Under the pieces are notes generated by a model that was given only the letters and a program-made list of their open reading frames with translations, had not been told where the DNA came from and did not search any database. Shown here one piece after another: positions 17,461 to 26,041 of a DNA stretch of 64,000 nucleotides (the first letter of the stretch is position 1; the number at the start of each line of letters is the position of its first letter). Source of the DNA: an uncultured Clostridia bacterium (lineage in GTDB: Bacteria; Bacillota; Clostridia; Peptostreptococcales; Anaerovoracaceae); the NCBI GenBank assembly GCA_934234035.1, contig CAKQHH010000001.1, positions 219,655 through 283,654 of the forward strand, in the 5' to 3' direction. The translations under genes and the position numbers were made by a program.

Positions 17461-20082
17461 CTACGCAGATTTAGTTCTAGTCATGCGATTCCGCACCCAT
17501 TTAATCAGCTGGATAATCGGCAGGCCGGCAAAGGCATACAGATATACCGTGCCCAGCTGCGCCAGGTTCAGCGTCTCCACCTTGAACACCGTTTCCAGTC
17601 CCGGCACCGTAAGCACCGCTGTAATCAGAGCCGCCCCCAGCATAAATGCACCCAGCAGCCACTTATTGTTGAAGAATTTTTTCGTAAAAATCACCGGATG
17701 ATCCGATTTGCAGTTGAAGCCGTGGAACAAGCGAGCCAGACAAAGGGTTCCGAAGGCATAGGTGCTTCCCAGCAGCGCGCCGTTCTGATGGTAACCGGTC
17801 AAGAACGCAATCATGGTCATGGTTCCGATGACCCATCCGTCCACCGCGATTTTACTCAGAAACGCCCCGGTCAGAATCGATTCCTTTGCCGCCCTCGGCT
17901 TATCCTTCATCACTTCACTGTCGGAAGGCTCCACTCCCAGCGCGATGGCCGGAAGACTGTCGGTGAGGAGGTTGATGAACAGCAGGTGTACCGGTGCAAA
18001 AGGAACCGGAAGCCCGGTCACCGATGCGGCGAGAACCGCAAGAATTGCCCCGAAGTTTCCCGACAACAGGAACTGAATGGCATTTTTGATATTCTTGTAC
18101 AGATTTCGTCCGTTTGCCACGGCTTTTACAATTGTTGCAAAGTTGTCGTCAGTGAGAACCATGGCGGCGGCATCTTTTGCCACCTCCGTTCCGGTCACAC
18201 CCATGGCAACACCGATATCCGCCTGCTTCAGTGCGGGCGCATCGTTCACGCCATCTCCCGTCATTGCCACAATCATACCTCGTTCCTGCCATGCCCGCAC
18301 AATCCGAATTTTGTGCTCCGGAGATACTCTGGCATATACGGAAATTCCGGGAACAAATTCTCTCAGTTCGTCATCACTCATATTCTCAATGTCCGCGCCT
18401 TCACAGGCTTCGGAAAGATCCTGCAGAATTCCGATTCTCTTCGCAATGGCCGCGGCAGTAATCTTGTGGTCTCCGGTAATCATCACCGGCCGAATTCCTG
18501 CTTTTATGCATTCCGCTACCGCATCCTTCGACTCTTCTCTCGGCGGATCCATCATGGCAATCAGCCCCAGGAACACCAGATGGTTTTCGTCTTCCAAAGT
18601 CAACACGTGATTCTCCGGGACCTGCCGGTAAGTGAACGCCAGCACCCGCAATCCTTCCATGGAAAAATCTCGGTTCTGCTGCCGAATCATTCTTTTATCC
18701 TCATCGGTAATCTCCCGAATTCCTTCGGTGGTCTGAATATGATCCGTCAACTCCAGCAGTCGGTCCACAGCCCCTTTTACGATCATGCGATTCTCACCAT
18801 CGATGGAATGAAGGGTCGACATCATTTTGCGGTCGCTGTCAAAAGGAAGTTCATCTACTCTCGGGTAAACCGACCGTACCGCCGCCGCTTCAATGCCGTA
18901 TCGGCTGCCCAGATTGATTAGCGCCGTCTCCGTCGGGTCTCCGATTTCCACCCCGTTCTCATTGGTAGAATCATTGCACAGAATGCTGTAATCCATCAGA
19001 CATTTCTGTGCCGCATCGTCCACATCAATTGCATCTGCCGGAATTCTCTTCCCCTCCACGTAGTAATCTTCCACCGTCATTTTATTCTGCGTCAGGGTTC
19101 CGGTTTTGTCCGAACAGATCACAGATACGCTGCCCAGTCCTTCCACTGCCTGGAGCTTGCGGATTATCGCGTGCTCCTTCGCCATTTTCTGTGTCCCAAA
19201 AGAAAGTACGATTGTCACGATAGAGCTGAGAGCTTCCGGGATTGCCGCAACTGCAAGCGCCACGGCAAACATGAATGCACTGCCGATGTTCTCTCCGCGA
19301 AAAACATTGATGGCGAACAGAATCCCGCAGAATACCAGAATCAGCACGGACAGTTTCTTGCCGAAGTCCTCCAGGTTTGCCTGAAGCGGAGTCTGTTTCT
19401 CCGAAGTCGACTTCAGAAGTCCGGCAATTCTGCCCACCTCCGTTTCCATTCCAATATCCGTTACCACCGCTTTTCCGCGTCCGTAACTGACAAAGCTTCC
19501 GGAGAAAAGCATGTTGGTCCGGTCGCCCAGAGGCACATCTTCCGAAATCGCCGCGGTGCTTTTTTCCACCGCAAGGCTTTCGCCGGTAAGGGCACTCTCG
19601 TTGATTTTGAGACTTGCATTTTCAATCAGCCTTCCGTCTGCCGGAACCATGTCCCCCGCTTCCAGCAGGATGACATCTCCAACCACAAGCTCCCTTGCAG
19701 GAATAATGACAGCGGAACCATCCCGCAGCACCTTTGCTTCCGGTCCCGAAAGGTTTTTCAAGCTCTGCAGCGACTGCTCCGCCTTTACCGTCTGCACCGT
19801 TCCCAGGATGGCATTAATGGTAATGACAATGACGATGACCGCCGCACTTTCCGCATCTCCCAGAATGCCGGATATGATTGCCGATGCAATGAGAATCAGC
19901 ACTAGAAAATCCTTATACTGTTCCAGAAAAATCTGCGGGATACTCTTTTTCTTTCCTTCTGCAAGTTCATTCCATCCACACCGTTCTCTGTTTTTGCTCA
20001 CTTCCTCTCCGGTGAGACCGGTCTCTCTGCTGTTTACGCGTTCAAGAACCGTCTTCGCCGTCTCCTGATAGTATTTTTTCAT
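17461..20082 (-). CDS. P-type cation-transporting ATPase, PMCA/SERCA-like (probable Mn2+/Ca2+ exporter)
   Basis: An 873-residue P2A-like ATPase. The N-terminal cation ATPase domain comes first, then TGES (166-169), the transmembrane-4 motif AAIPEALSSIVT (about 279-290, in place of the usual PEGLPAVVT), the phosphorylated Asp325 in SDKTGTLTQNK, the hinge GDGVNDAPALKQADIG, and six C-terminal membrane helices. Family homology says Ca2+ pump. The yybP-ykoY Mn2+ riboswitch in its leader suggests that Mn2+ export is the physiological role, as shown for other ATPases controlled by that element. Complete; the nearest upstream gene is 300 nt away. Confidence 0.92.
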   Translation of the reverse strand: MKKYYQETAKTVLERVNSRETGLTGEEVSKNRERCGWNELAEGKKKSIPQIFLEQYKDFLVLILIASAIISGILGDAESAAVIVIVITINAILGTVQTVKAEQSLQSLKNLSGPEAKVLRDGSAVIIPARELVVGDVILLEAGDMVPADGRLIENASLKINESALTGESLAVEKSTAAISEDVPLGDRTNMLFSGSFVSYGRGKAVVTDIGMETEVGRIAGLLKSTSEKQTPLQANLEDFGKKLSVLILVFCGILFAINVFRGENIGSAFMFAVALAVAAIPEALSSIVTIVLSFGTQKMAKEHAIIRKLQAVEGLGSVSVICSDKTGTLTQNKMTVEDYYVEGKRIPADAIDVDDAAQKCLMDYSILCNDSTNENGVEIGDPTETALINLGSRYGIEAAAVRSVYPRVDELPFDSDRKMMSTLHSIDGENRMIVKGAVDRLLELTDHIQTTEGIREITDEDKRMIRQQNRDFSMEGLRVLAFTYRQVPENHVLTLEDENHLVFLGLIAMMDPPREESKDAVAECIKAGIRPVMITGDHKITAAAIAKRIGILQDLSEACEGADIENMSDDELREFVPGISVYARVSPEHKIRIVRAWQERGMIVAMTGDGVNDAPALKQADIGVAMGVTGTEVAKDAAAMVLTDDNFATIVKAVANGRNLYKNIKNAIQFLLSGNFGAILAVLAASVTGLPVPFAPVHLLFINLLTDSLPAIALGVEPSDSEVMKDKPRAAKESILTGAFLSKIAVDGWVIGTMTMIAFLTGYHQNGALLGSTYAFGTLCLARLFHGFNCKSDHPVIFTKKFFNNKWLLGAFMLGAALITAVLTVPGLETVFKVETLNLAQLGTVYLYAFAGLPIIQLIKWVRNRMTRTKSA

Positions 20083-20157
20083 AATTTTGCCTCCTCTTTT
20101 TCAAGAATTCACAGACTGAATTTCCCGTGCAGTGGAGCGAATCTTCTGCAAAATGAT

Positions 20158-20292
20158 ATAAAAAAAGAAACCTCTACTGCACAACAAAACATGCAATAAA
20201 AGTCTCACCAATTTCTTGAGGCACCGGATGCTTCCATCGTACTGACGACGCCACAAACGCAAATATATACGTAGGTTACTCCCCTTTATTAT
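20158..20292 (-). ncRNA. yybP-ykoY manganese riboswitch ahead of the P-type ATPase
   Basis: The minus strand carries AAAGGGGAGTAAC, an arm ending GTCGTCAGTACG, and GGTGAGACTTTTA, the conserved pieces of the yybP-ykoY aptamer in order. The 15-nt segment GAGACTTTTATTGCA (20192-20206) can pair fully (with G-U pairs) with TGCAGTAGAGGTTTC (20167-20181), followed by a T run. The 3' side of the aptamer therefore doubles as the left arm of a terminator. This is the layout of a Mn2+-ON transcription switch. The ATPase ATG is about 75 nt downstream. Confidence 0.9.
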
Positions 20293-20341
20293 TAGGGCAA
20301 TTATATATTCTCTCTGCGGAATCTGTCAAGCCCTTTTGCGA

Positions 20342-20372
20342 GAAAAACCGGATTGCAAATGCAACCCGGTCA
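20342..20372 (-). terminator. Terminator of the DUF4143 ATPase gene
   Basis: On the minus strand, ACCGGGTTGCA pairs with TGCAATCCGGT with one mismatch and is followed by TTTTTCTC. It lies about 12 nt after the gene stop. Confidence 0.85.
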
Positions 20373-20382
20373 CCGGTTCATC

Positions 20383-21690
20383 CTAAATAAATGCAGCCAT
20401 GTACAACGGCAGCGTGATGATGCGATCGTCACTTACCCCTATATTTCCATCTGCAAACTTGTACCCCCAAGGAATATCTTTGTTTTTTTTCATTACCGAC
20501 TTCAGTGAATTTGCCTTTCCCTGTCCACTCTTGACTTCAATCGGAACAACACTTCCATCTTTCTGAATAATCACATCAATTTCCTTTTGAGATGTATCAT
20601 TTTTATAGAAATACAACCTATGTCCCTTTTTATAAAGTGCATCTGCCACTGCACACTCATACATGCCGCCTTTTGAATTTCCCTCTAAGGTATTTTCCAC
20701 AATATGCTGCTTCAATGAAAAATCTTTCATCGCCATAAGCAACGACAAGTCAGTTGTGTATGCTCGGAAAAAATCGTCTCGTGCATAATCATCCAGATCA
20801 AATTTGATATCTGTCACACGCTTGCAAATATGTATCATATCCGCCCGAAGAAGCCACTCGATACTGGAATAGTACTTTTGCGCCCGTCCTCCACGTTCCA
20901 CCTCTTTATACTGGAACTTATGATTTTCCTTATCCAACAGCTGCTTTGCGAGCGAGAGATAACATTTTTCCGCTTTTACCTTTTCTTCCGCAGTTGCATA
21001 ATGTGCAATATCGTACAGATATCCTTGCAAGAGATTTCTTTGAATCCGATCCACGTCCCTGAAATCTCTTGTTTCTGCATATTTTGAGACCGCTTCCGGC
21101 ATACCGCCGATTGCGACATACTGTCTGTAGTAGGCCATCATTTGAGAATGAATGGCCTCCGGAATTGCAGTTCTCGATTCAAGATAACCACGAAGAGTCT
21201 CAATCATATCTCCAGTTATCCCCATTCCCCAGAGAAACTCTTCAAAATCAAGTCCATCCATTTTCAGATAATCCACGTAACCCACCGGATAGGATGAAGC
21301 TCGTTTATAATCGATTCCCAAGAGCGAACCGGAGGCAATTACATCGAAGCGGTTATCTAAGGCCCAGAATTTAAGCGAAGTTAATGCCTCTTGGCACTCT
21401 TGAATTTCATCCAAAAAAATCATGGTTTTTCCCGGCACAATCTTCTTTTCCGGAAATCGAAACCGCATCGCCATCACCATATTATCGACCGTGAGATCTC
21501 CGGAAAAAATATCCCTTGCAGAAGGCATCTGTTTGAAATTGATTTCCACATATTCTTCGTAGTTCTCTTCCGCAAAACGTTCAATTATATATGTTTTTCC
21601 GGTTTGTCTCGCCCCCTGCACGACAAGACACTTTCGATCCTTTGATTCAACCCATTTTTTGATATCCTTTGTCGCTTTTCGCTTCAACAT
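20383..21690 (-). CDS. AAA+ ATPase with DUF4143 domain and a nuclease-like C-terminus
   Basis: A 435-residue protein with Walker A VVQGARQTGKT near residue 24 and Walker B MIFLDEIQE, an AAA_14 core. The DUF4143 domain follows (about 200-400). It contains EIDVIIQKDGSVVPIEVKSG, which fits a PD-(D/E)xK-type fold. The family is widespread in anaerobes, often in multiple copies, and its function is not established. A second, partial member lies at the window end. AGGTGG is the ribosome site. The promoter region holds three phased 13-bp repeats, suggesting tight self-regulation. Confidence 0.85.
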   Translation of the reverse strand: MLKRKATKDIKKWVESKDRKCLVVQGARQTGKTYIIERFAEENYEEYVEINFKQMPSARDIFSGDLTVDNMVMAMRFRFPEKKIVPGKTMIFLDEIQECQEALTSLKFWALDNRFDVIASGSLLGIDYKRASSYPVGYVDYLKMDGLDFEEFLWGMGITGDMIETLRGYLESRTAIPEAIHSQMMAYYRQYVAIGGMPEAVSKYAETRDFRDVDRIQRNLLQGYLYDIAHYATAEEKVKAEKCYLSLAKQLLDKENHKFQYKEVERGGRAQKYYSSIEWLLRADMIHICKRVTDIKFDLDDYARDDFFRAYTTDLSLLMAMKDFSLKQHIVENTLEGNSKGGMYECAVADALYKKGHRLYFYKNDTSQKEIDVIIQKDGSVVPIEVKSGQGKANSLKSVMKKNKDIPWGYKFADGNIGVSDDRIITLPLYMAAFI

Positions 21691-21700
21691 ACAACCACCT

Positions 21701-21779
21701 CATCAACATTTTTAGATATAAAAATGTACATTACATCAACATTTTTAACTACAAATATGACCTATTCATCAACATTTTT
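21701..21779 (-). promoter_or_regulatory. Three 13-bp direct repeats at exact 33-bp spacing
   Basis: AAAAATGTTGATG (minus strand) occurs identically at 21701-21713, 21734-21746 and 21767-21779. The start-to-start distance is 33 bp each time, close to three helical turns, with unrelated 20-nt spacers. The last copy abuts the ribosome binding site of the DUF4143 ATPase gene. The layout suggests cooperative binding of one protein along the same DNA face, perhaps an operator that covers promoter and ribosome site. Confidence 0.8.
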
Positions 21780-21854
21780 GTATATTATATCATTAAAGAT
21801 TTTATCTTAAAAGTCAAATTTAAATGTTATGTGGTTTTGGGCTGAAAACCGCCA

Positions 21855-22904
21855 TCAACACTCCACGGCGACTTTAATCACACCATCCCGCTTATTCTCG
21901 AACAGCTCATAGGCTTCATCAATCCGGCAAAGAGGATAGGTATGAGTAATCAGCAGCTCGGTATCGATTTTCCCTTGCGCAATGAGCTGCAAGGTTTCCT
22001 CGCAGTCACAGCCGTCCACGCCTCCGGTTTTGAAGGTGAGATTCTTTCCGTACATCTCCGGAAGCGGAAGAATCTGCGGCTTGTCGTAAAGCGCCACTAC
22101 CGTCACGATAGCGTTCGGCCGGGCACACTCCCATGCCAGCCGGAAGGTGGAATCCGCGCCCGCAACCTCCAAAACCACATCCGCACCGCCGTGTTCGCTG
22201 TTCTGCAGCACGTATTCCCGGCACTTTTCCGGAGTTACGGTCTTCACTTCCGGGTAATGCTCATTTATAAAACGAATTCTCTCCGCATCTTGCTCGCACA
22301 CGATGATATTCTTCGGCTCCTTCAGCATCACGCTGATCAATGTGCAAATTCCGGTAGGGCCGGCCCCAATAATCAGCACGGTATCTTCCTCCGTAATCTC
22401 GGAAATTCGCGCCGCCCAGTAGCCGGTAGCCAGAACATCGCCCACCAGAAGTGCCTGACGGTCCGTCACCCCGTCCGGAATCTTATTCAATCCCTGATTC
22501 GCAAAAGGAACCCGCACGTATTCCGCCTGTCCCCCATCAATCCGACATCCCAGTGCCCATCCGCCGTTCTCATCGGTACAGTTATTCACAAAGCCCTTCT
22601 TGCAGAAAAAGCATTCGCCGCAGAAGGTCTCCACATTCACGGTGACCCGGTCTCCCGGCTTCACATGCGTTATCCGCTCTCCCACGGATTCCACTATTCC
22701 CACCATCTCATGTCCTACGGTAATTCCCGGCACCGCCCGCGGAACGCTTCCGTGCTTGATGTGCAGATCGCTGGAGCAAATGCTGGCCAGCGTCACCTTC
22801 ACGATGGCATCCCGGTCGTGTAAGAGCACCGGCTTTTCTTTTTCCCGCAATTCGAACTTTCCTTCTGAAACATACGTATACGTCTGCATATTCAATCCCA
22901 TCAC
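21855..22904 (-). CDS. Zinc-dependent alcohol dehydrogenase (MDR superfamily)
   Basis: A 349-residue medium-chain dehydrogenase. The catalytic zinc site includes Cys in ASICSSDLH and GHEMVG. The structural zinc is held by CGECFFCKKGFVNNC, and the nucleotide-binding fold shows VLIIGAGPTGICTL. It resembles threonine/sorbitol dehydrogenase-type members; the substrate is unknown. The first Met codons (MMGLNMQTY) leave the start open; MQTYTYVSEG is an alternative 15 nt downstream. The gene stands alone between the V-ATPase operon and the DUF4143 gene. Confidence 0.85.
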   Translation of the reverse strand: MMGLNMQTYTYVSEGKFELREKEKPVLLHDRDAIVKVTLASICSSDLHIKHGSVPRAVPGITVGHEMVGIVESVGERITHVKPGDRVTVNVETFCGECFFCKKGFVNNCTDENGGWALGCRIDGGQAEYVRVPFANQGLNKIPDGVTDRQALLVGDVLATGYWAARISEITEEDTVLIIGAGPTGICTLISVMLKEPKNIIVCEQDAERIRFINEHYPEVKTVTPEKCREYVLQNSEHGGADVVLEVAGADSTFRLAWECARPNAIVTVVALYDKPQILPLPEMYGKNLTFKTGGVDGCDCEETLQLIAQGKIDTELLITHTYPLCRIDEAYELFENKRDGVIKVAVEC

Positions 22905-22936
22905 TTTCTAAAAACAATTTCACTCGGTATCTCATA

Positions 22937-22957
22937 TTTCGTTCTTCGAACGTTATC
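22937..22957 (-). promoter_or_regulatory. Short palindrome in the alcohol dehydrogenase leader
   Basis: CGTTC-TTC-GAACG is a perfect inverted repeat about 35-50 nt upstream of the dehydrogenase start, next to a TATGGTATTCT stretch that could hold a -10. It is a possible operator; no regulator is encoded nearby. Confidence 0.35.
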
Positions 22958-22989
22958 AGAATACCATATTTTTCCGGTTTTCTCCATAA

Positions 22990-23024
22990 CGAAACGAGGA
23001 CCCCGCCGAAGCAGAATCCCCGTC
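22990..23024 (-). terminator. Terminator of the V-type ATPase operon
   Basis: On the minus strand, GGGGATTCTGC and GCGGGGTCCTC form an 11-bp stem (with G-U pairs) closed by a TTCG tetraloop and followed by GTTTCGTT. It lies about 70 nt after the subunit K stop. Confidence 0.7.
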
Positions 23025-23090
23025 TCAAATTTAAGAACGCTTTCTTATATGAAGGTACTTATTTAAAATATCCGTCTTCGTTCCGACCGA

Positions 23091-23516
23091 TTAGCCCAGC
23101 AGCAGCAAACTAAATACCAGTGTGAAGAGGGCTACGGTCTCGATAACACCGATAACGATGAAGTAGTTCGCAGTACCCTTTCCGGTTGCACCCAGTGCAT
23201 CTGCAGCTGCAGCGGCGCATCTGCCCTGGAACAGAGCGGACATACCGATTGCCAGTCCACCAAATACGCCAACCCAGAGAGCCAGGGATGGATCGCAGTT
23301 AGCACTCTTAATGAAGTTCATCAGAAGGAATCCGTAGATGGTCTGTGTCAGAGGCGCACCGGCGAATGCGATCATGATGAACGGAGCCTGTTTGCCACTT
23401 GCGTAGCACTTCTTCCATGCTCCTACGGAAGACATACCTGCAAAACCTGTACCGAATGCGGATCCAGCTGCGGAAAGACCAAGGGCTGCTGCCATACCAA
23501 GAAATGCGATGTTCAT
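23091..23516 (-). CDS. ntpK: V-type ATPase subunit K (rotor ring proteolipid)
   Basis: A 141-residue, four-helix proteolipid made of two fused hairpins. It forms the ion-carrying rotor ring. By pattern match to E. hirae NtpK, the Na+ ligands are present: Thr57-Gln58 in APLTQTIYG, Gln97 in ALFQGR, and the essential Glu126 in GVIETVAL. The first hairpin has Gln where a second carboxylate would be, as in NtpK. This predicts Na+ rather than H+ translocation. It is the last gene of the operon, and AAGGAG precedes its ATG. Confidence 0.93.
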   Translation of the reverse strand: MNIAFLGMAAALGLSAAGSAFGTGFAGMSSVGAWKKCYASGKQAPFIMIAFAGAPLTQTIYGFLLMNFIKSANCDPSLALWVGVFGGLAIGMSALFQGRCAAAAADALGATGKGTANYFIVIGVIETVALFTLVFSLLLLG

Positions 23517-23573
23517 AATAATTCTCCTTTTCTAAATTACATCAGAATCATTTATAATTTACATTTAGAATCT

Positions 23574-25418
23574 TTATTTGATGACCTTTTTGTGTTTCTT
23601 AAAAGGTTCATATGGAATACCTGTCCACTCCAGGCCAACCTGGCCGGAGAACTCCAGTACGTTCAGACGAACGCCGTGAACGACTACGGACAGGAAACAC
23701 ATAACGATGTTCAACGCGTGTCCGATAAAGAATACCAGCGCGCCGACAATCACCAGCGGTCCGCCGAAGCCGGCCGCAATACCGTCAAAGCTCTGAGAAA
23801 TAGCCAGTCCAGCCATTCCTACCGCGAAGAGTCGGATATAACTCATGATGTTTCCGAAACAGCTGATGGTGTCCAAGAATACGGTAAAGATGTCCGAAAG
23901 TCCGGACTTCAGCCCCTGTCCAAATGTCTTGTCCGGGGACATGCCGCCGAACAGCACTACCATTGCAAAGGCCGCGCCAACGCCAACACCCACCGGTGTC
24001 AGGGCAATCTTCTCTCCGATTACCAGGTTCAGACAGAGCAGGTACAGCGATACAATCGCAATCAGCCATCCAAGGTCTGCCAGCCAGCTCAGGTTCTTCT
24101 CCGAAATCTTCTTCTTTACGGAAATCAAGCTTCCCAGGCACATCTGAATCGCACCCACCGAGAACGAGAATTTCATTATCATGTTCTGCTGGGTGGAAGC
24201 GCTCACGTTGAAGTATTCCGGATAACTTGCCATGCTTGGAATTACCAAGGATTTCAAGAGCGGAACCTTCATGGCGCTCTCCAGACCGAACCAGGTACCG
24301 GTGATTGCACCCCAGACGATGGTTGCAAAAGAAAGCACGAACAGCAGATAGGTCGCCGTATTCTTTTTCTTCGTCTTCGCGACGTATCCGATGGTACCAA
24401 TGAGAATCAGCACACCGTACGCACCGTCGCCCAGAATCATTGCAAAGAACAATGTGAAGAACAACAGGAACCACATCGAGATATCGCTTTCTCGGTATCC
24501 CGGCAGAATTCCCAGGATGTTGTACAGCGGTTCAATGAGTCCGGAAACCTTGCCGAATTTCAGCTTAGTCGGAATCTTCTCATCATCGGCATCCACGCTC
24601 TCAATCGCATATGCCCAGCCGTTCTCTGCAGCGGATGCCTTGAATTCATCCACATCTGCTTCCGGCACATATCCGGACAGCCACACGAAACGATCGTCGC
24701 TTCCGGCTGTCTGGCTGGCCGAAGAGTAATTCGCCTCGTTCTGTGCCACCAGCATTGCGGCATTAAAGCTGTCCATATGCAGCGCCGCTTCCTTCAGCGT
24801 CTCCACGCTCTTGTCGATGCCCGCCTGACAATCCGCTTCCGCAGCGGCAAGCTCTTCTGCTCCCTTTTCCGGAAGGTTGAACTCACTCGCACCGAACTCC
24901 GGCGGAAGCGTTCCGATGGAAGCAATCAGTACTTCCTTCTTGATGTCCTTCAGGTGAATCACCTGACGCTCTTCATCTGCCGCCAGGGTCGCATAGGTGC
25001 TCGCCGGTACGCGGTAAAAATAAAGATCGTACTTGCGGTCCTTCAGCAGTTCAAGATCTTCCGAGGTAATATCCCCCCAAGGAGAAACCCTCTCGATTTC
25101 TGCGTGCAGAACCGACAGTTCTTGCTCAAGAGCTGCCTTTCTCTCAACGGCTCCCTTTACCTCACCGTAGAACTTCTCGAACTCTTCACCCTGAAGCAGC
25201 GGCTTCGCCGTCAGGTTCTTCTGTTCTTTCTTGTCCGGGAGATATTCCGCAAGGGATGCGGTCAATCTGGACAGTTCGGTGAACTTTTCCGTTACGGTAT
25301 GCACCGCACCTTTTTTCTCGGCAATATGCAAAACACCGAGTTTTTCAAGCCCATCGAGCATCTCTTTCTTCCGTGAAAGCGATGACACGACGTAGACCAT
25401 TTTCATTTTCTCTATCAT
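23574..25418 (-). CDS. ntpI: V-type ATPase subunit I (stator membrane subunit)
   Basis: The 614-residue homologue of eukaryotic subunit a. A soluble N-terminal half has coiled-coil stretches (about 1-300, e.g. FEKFYGEVKGAVERKAALEQELSV in part). The membrane half has about seven helices (MWFLLFFTLFFAMILGDGAYG; ISCFGNIMSYIRLFAVGMAG; FSGQVGLEWTGIPYEPF). It provides the ion half channels against the K ring. The start overlaps the subunit D stop by four bases, so translation is coupled. Confidence 0.93.
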   Translation of the reverse strand: MIEKMKMVYVVSSLSRKKEMLDGLEKLGVLHIAEKKGAVHTVTEKFTELSRLTASLAEYLPDKKEQKNLTAKPLLQGEEFEKFYGEVKGAVERKAALEQELSVLHAEIERVSPWGDITSEDLELLKDRKYDLYFYRVPASTYATLAADEERQVIHLKDIKKEVLIASIGTLPPEFGASEFNLPEKGAEELAAAEADCQAGIDKSVETLKEAALHMDSFNAAMLVAQNEANYSSASQTAGSDDRFVWLSGYVPEADVDEFKASAAENGWAYAIESVDADDEKIPTKLKFGKVSGLIEPLYNILGILPGYRESDISMWFLLFFTLFFAMILGDGAYGVLILIGTIGYVAKTKKKNTATYLLFVLSFATIVWGAITGTWFGLESAMKVPLLKSLVIPSMASYPEYFNVSASTQQNMIMKFSFSVGAIQMCLGSLISVKKKISEKNLSWLADLGWLIAIVSLYLLCLNLVIGEKIALTPVGVGVGAAFAMVVLFGGMSPDKTFGQGLKSGLSDIFTVFLDTISCFGNIMSYIRLFAVGMAGLAISQSFDGIAAGFGGPLVIVGALVFFIGHALNIVMCFLSVVVHGVRLNVLEFSGQVGLEWTGIPYEPFKKHKKVIK

Positions 25419-26029
25419 TGTGCCGCCTCCACTAACTTTTTCTTTGAAATCTTTCCGCGAACAACCGCCGCTGTCTGCTGGTCGCCCAGGTATACTCCGA
25501 TTACTCGAATGTTTTCCTTGGCTTCCGGAATCTTAACCTTCTCGAACAGGTTTACTCTCTGGGATGTGGACCGAAGTTCTTTTTCCAGAAGTGCTTCCTG
25601 TTTCCGAAGGGTGGAAACCAGTGCATCCAGCCGCGCGATTTCGCGTAGTTTTACCAGTGCAGTATCCACCCACAGAGGATAGTCATCTACATCATACTCA
25701 ACATCCTTGAATTTCAGCTCCTCGAACTTCGGAACCGTAACTCCGGCGATGTTCTCGTTTCTGCAGATTACTGTCTCTGGCTGAACAAGTGTGTCAATAC
25801 TCTTGTCCTCGTCGAAGATCGCATTTTCTGCAAATACAGCTACCCAATCATCGAGATTACCAATCATCTGAACACGTTCAGCTTCCTTCTGCGCCAATTC
25901 AGCTCTCGTTGTCATGATTACCTGCTGAAGCTGCTGTTTCTTGAGCTGCAGGGTTGGCAAATAGCGCTGATACTGTTTCAGAAGGTCCTTCTGCACTTTC
26001 TGTTCATTTTTAGTAAGTTTGATAGCCAC
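25415..26029 (-). CDS. ntpD: V-type ATPase subunit D (central stalk)
   Basis: A 204-residue, mostly helical protein with the long antiparallel coiled coil of the rotor axle (LTKNEQKVQKDLLKQYQRYL at the N-terminus, a C-terminal helix ending VVRGKISKKKLVEA). It couples ATP hydrolysis in A3B3 to the K ring. It starts 12 nt after the subunit B stop. Confidence 0.92.
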   Translation of the reverse strand: MAIKLTKNEQKVQKDLLKQYQRYLPTLQLKKQQLQQVIMTTRAELAQKEAERVQMIGNLDDWVAVFAENAIFDEDKSIDTLVQPETVICRNENIAGVTVPKFEELKFKDVEYDVDDYPLWVDTALVKLREIARLDALVSTLRKQEALLEKELRSTSQRVNLFEKVKIPEAKENIRVIGVYLGDQQTAAVVRGKISKKKLVEAAQ

Positions 26030-26041
26030 TGTCTGCTCCTT

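Noticed and set aside
17698..18921. 407-codon plus-strand frame opposite the P-type ATPase
   Set aside because: Antisense to a complete ATPase gene; no family features.
21701..21779. Three evenly spaced repeats considered as a mini CRISPR array
   Set aside because: Repeats are only 13 bp with 20-bp spacers, sit in a promoter and reach a ribosome site, and no cas genes are present.
23592..25376. 594-codon plus-strand frame opposite V-ATPase subunit I
   Set aside because: Antisense shadow with no start signal; subunit I is clear on the other strand.
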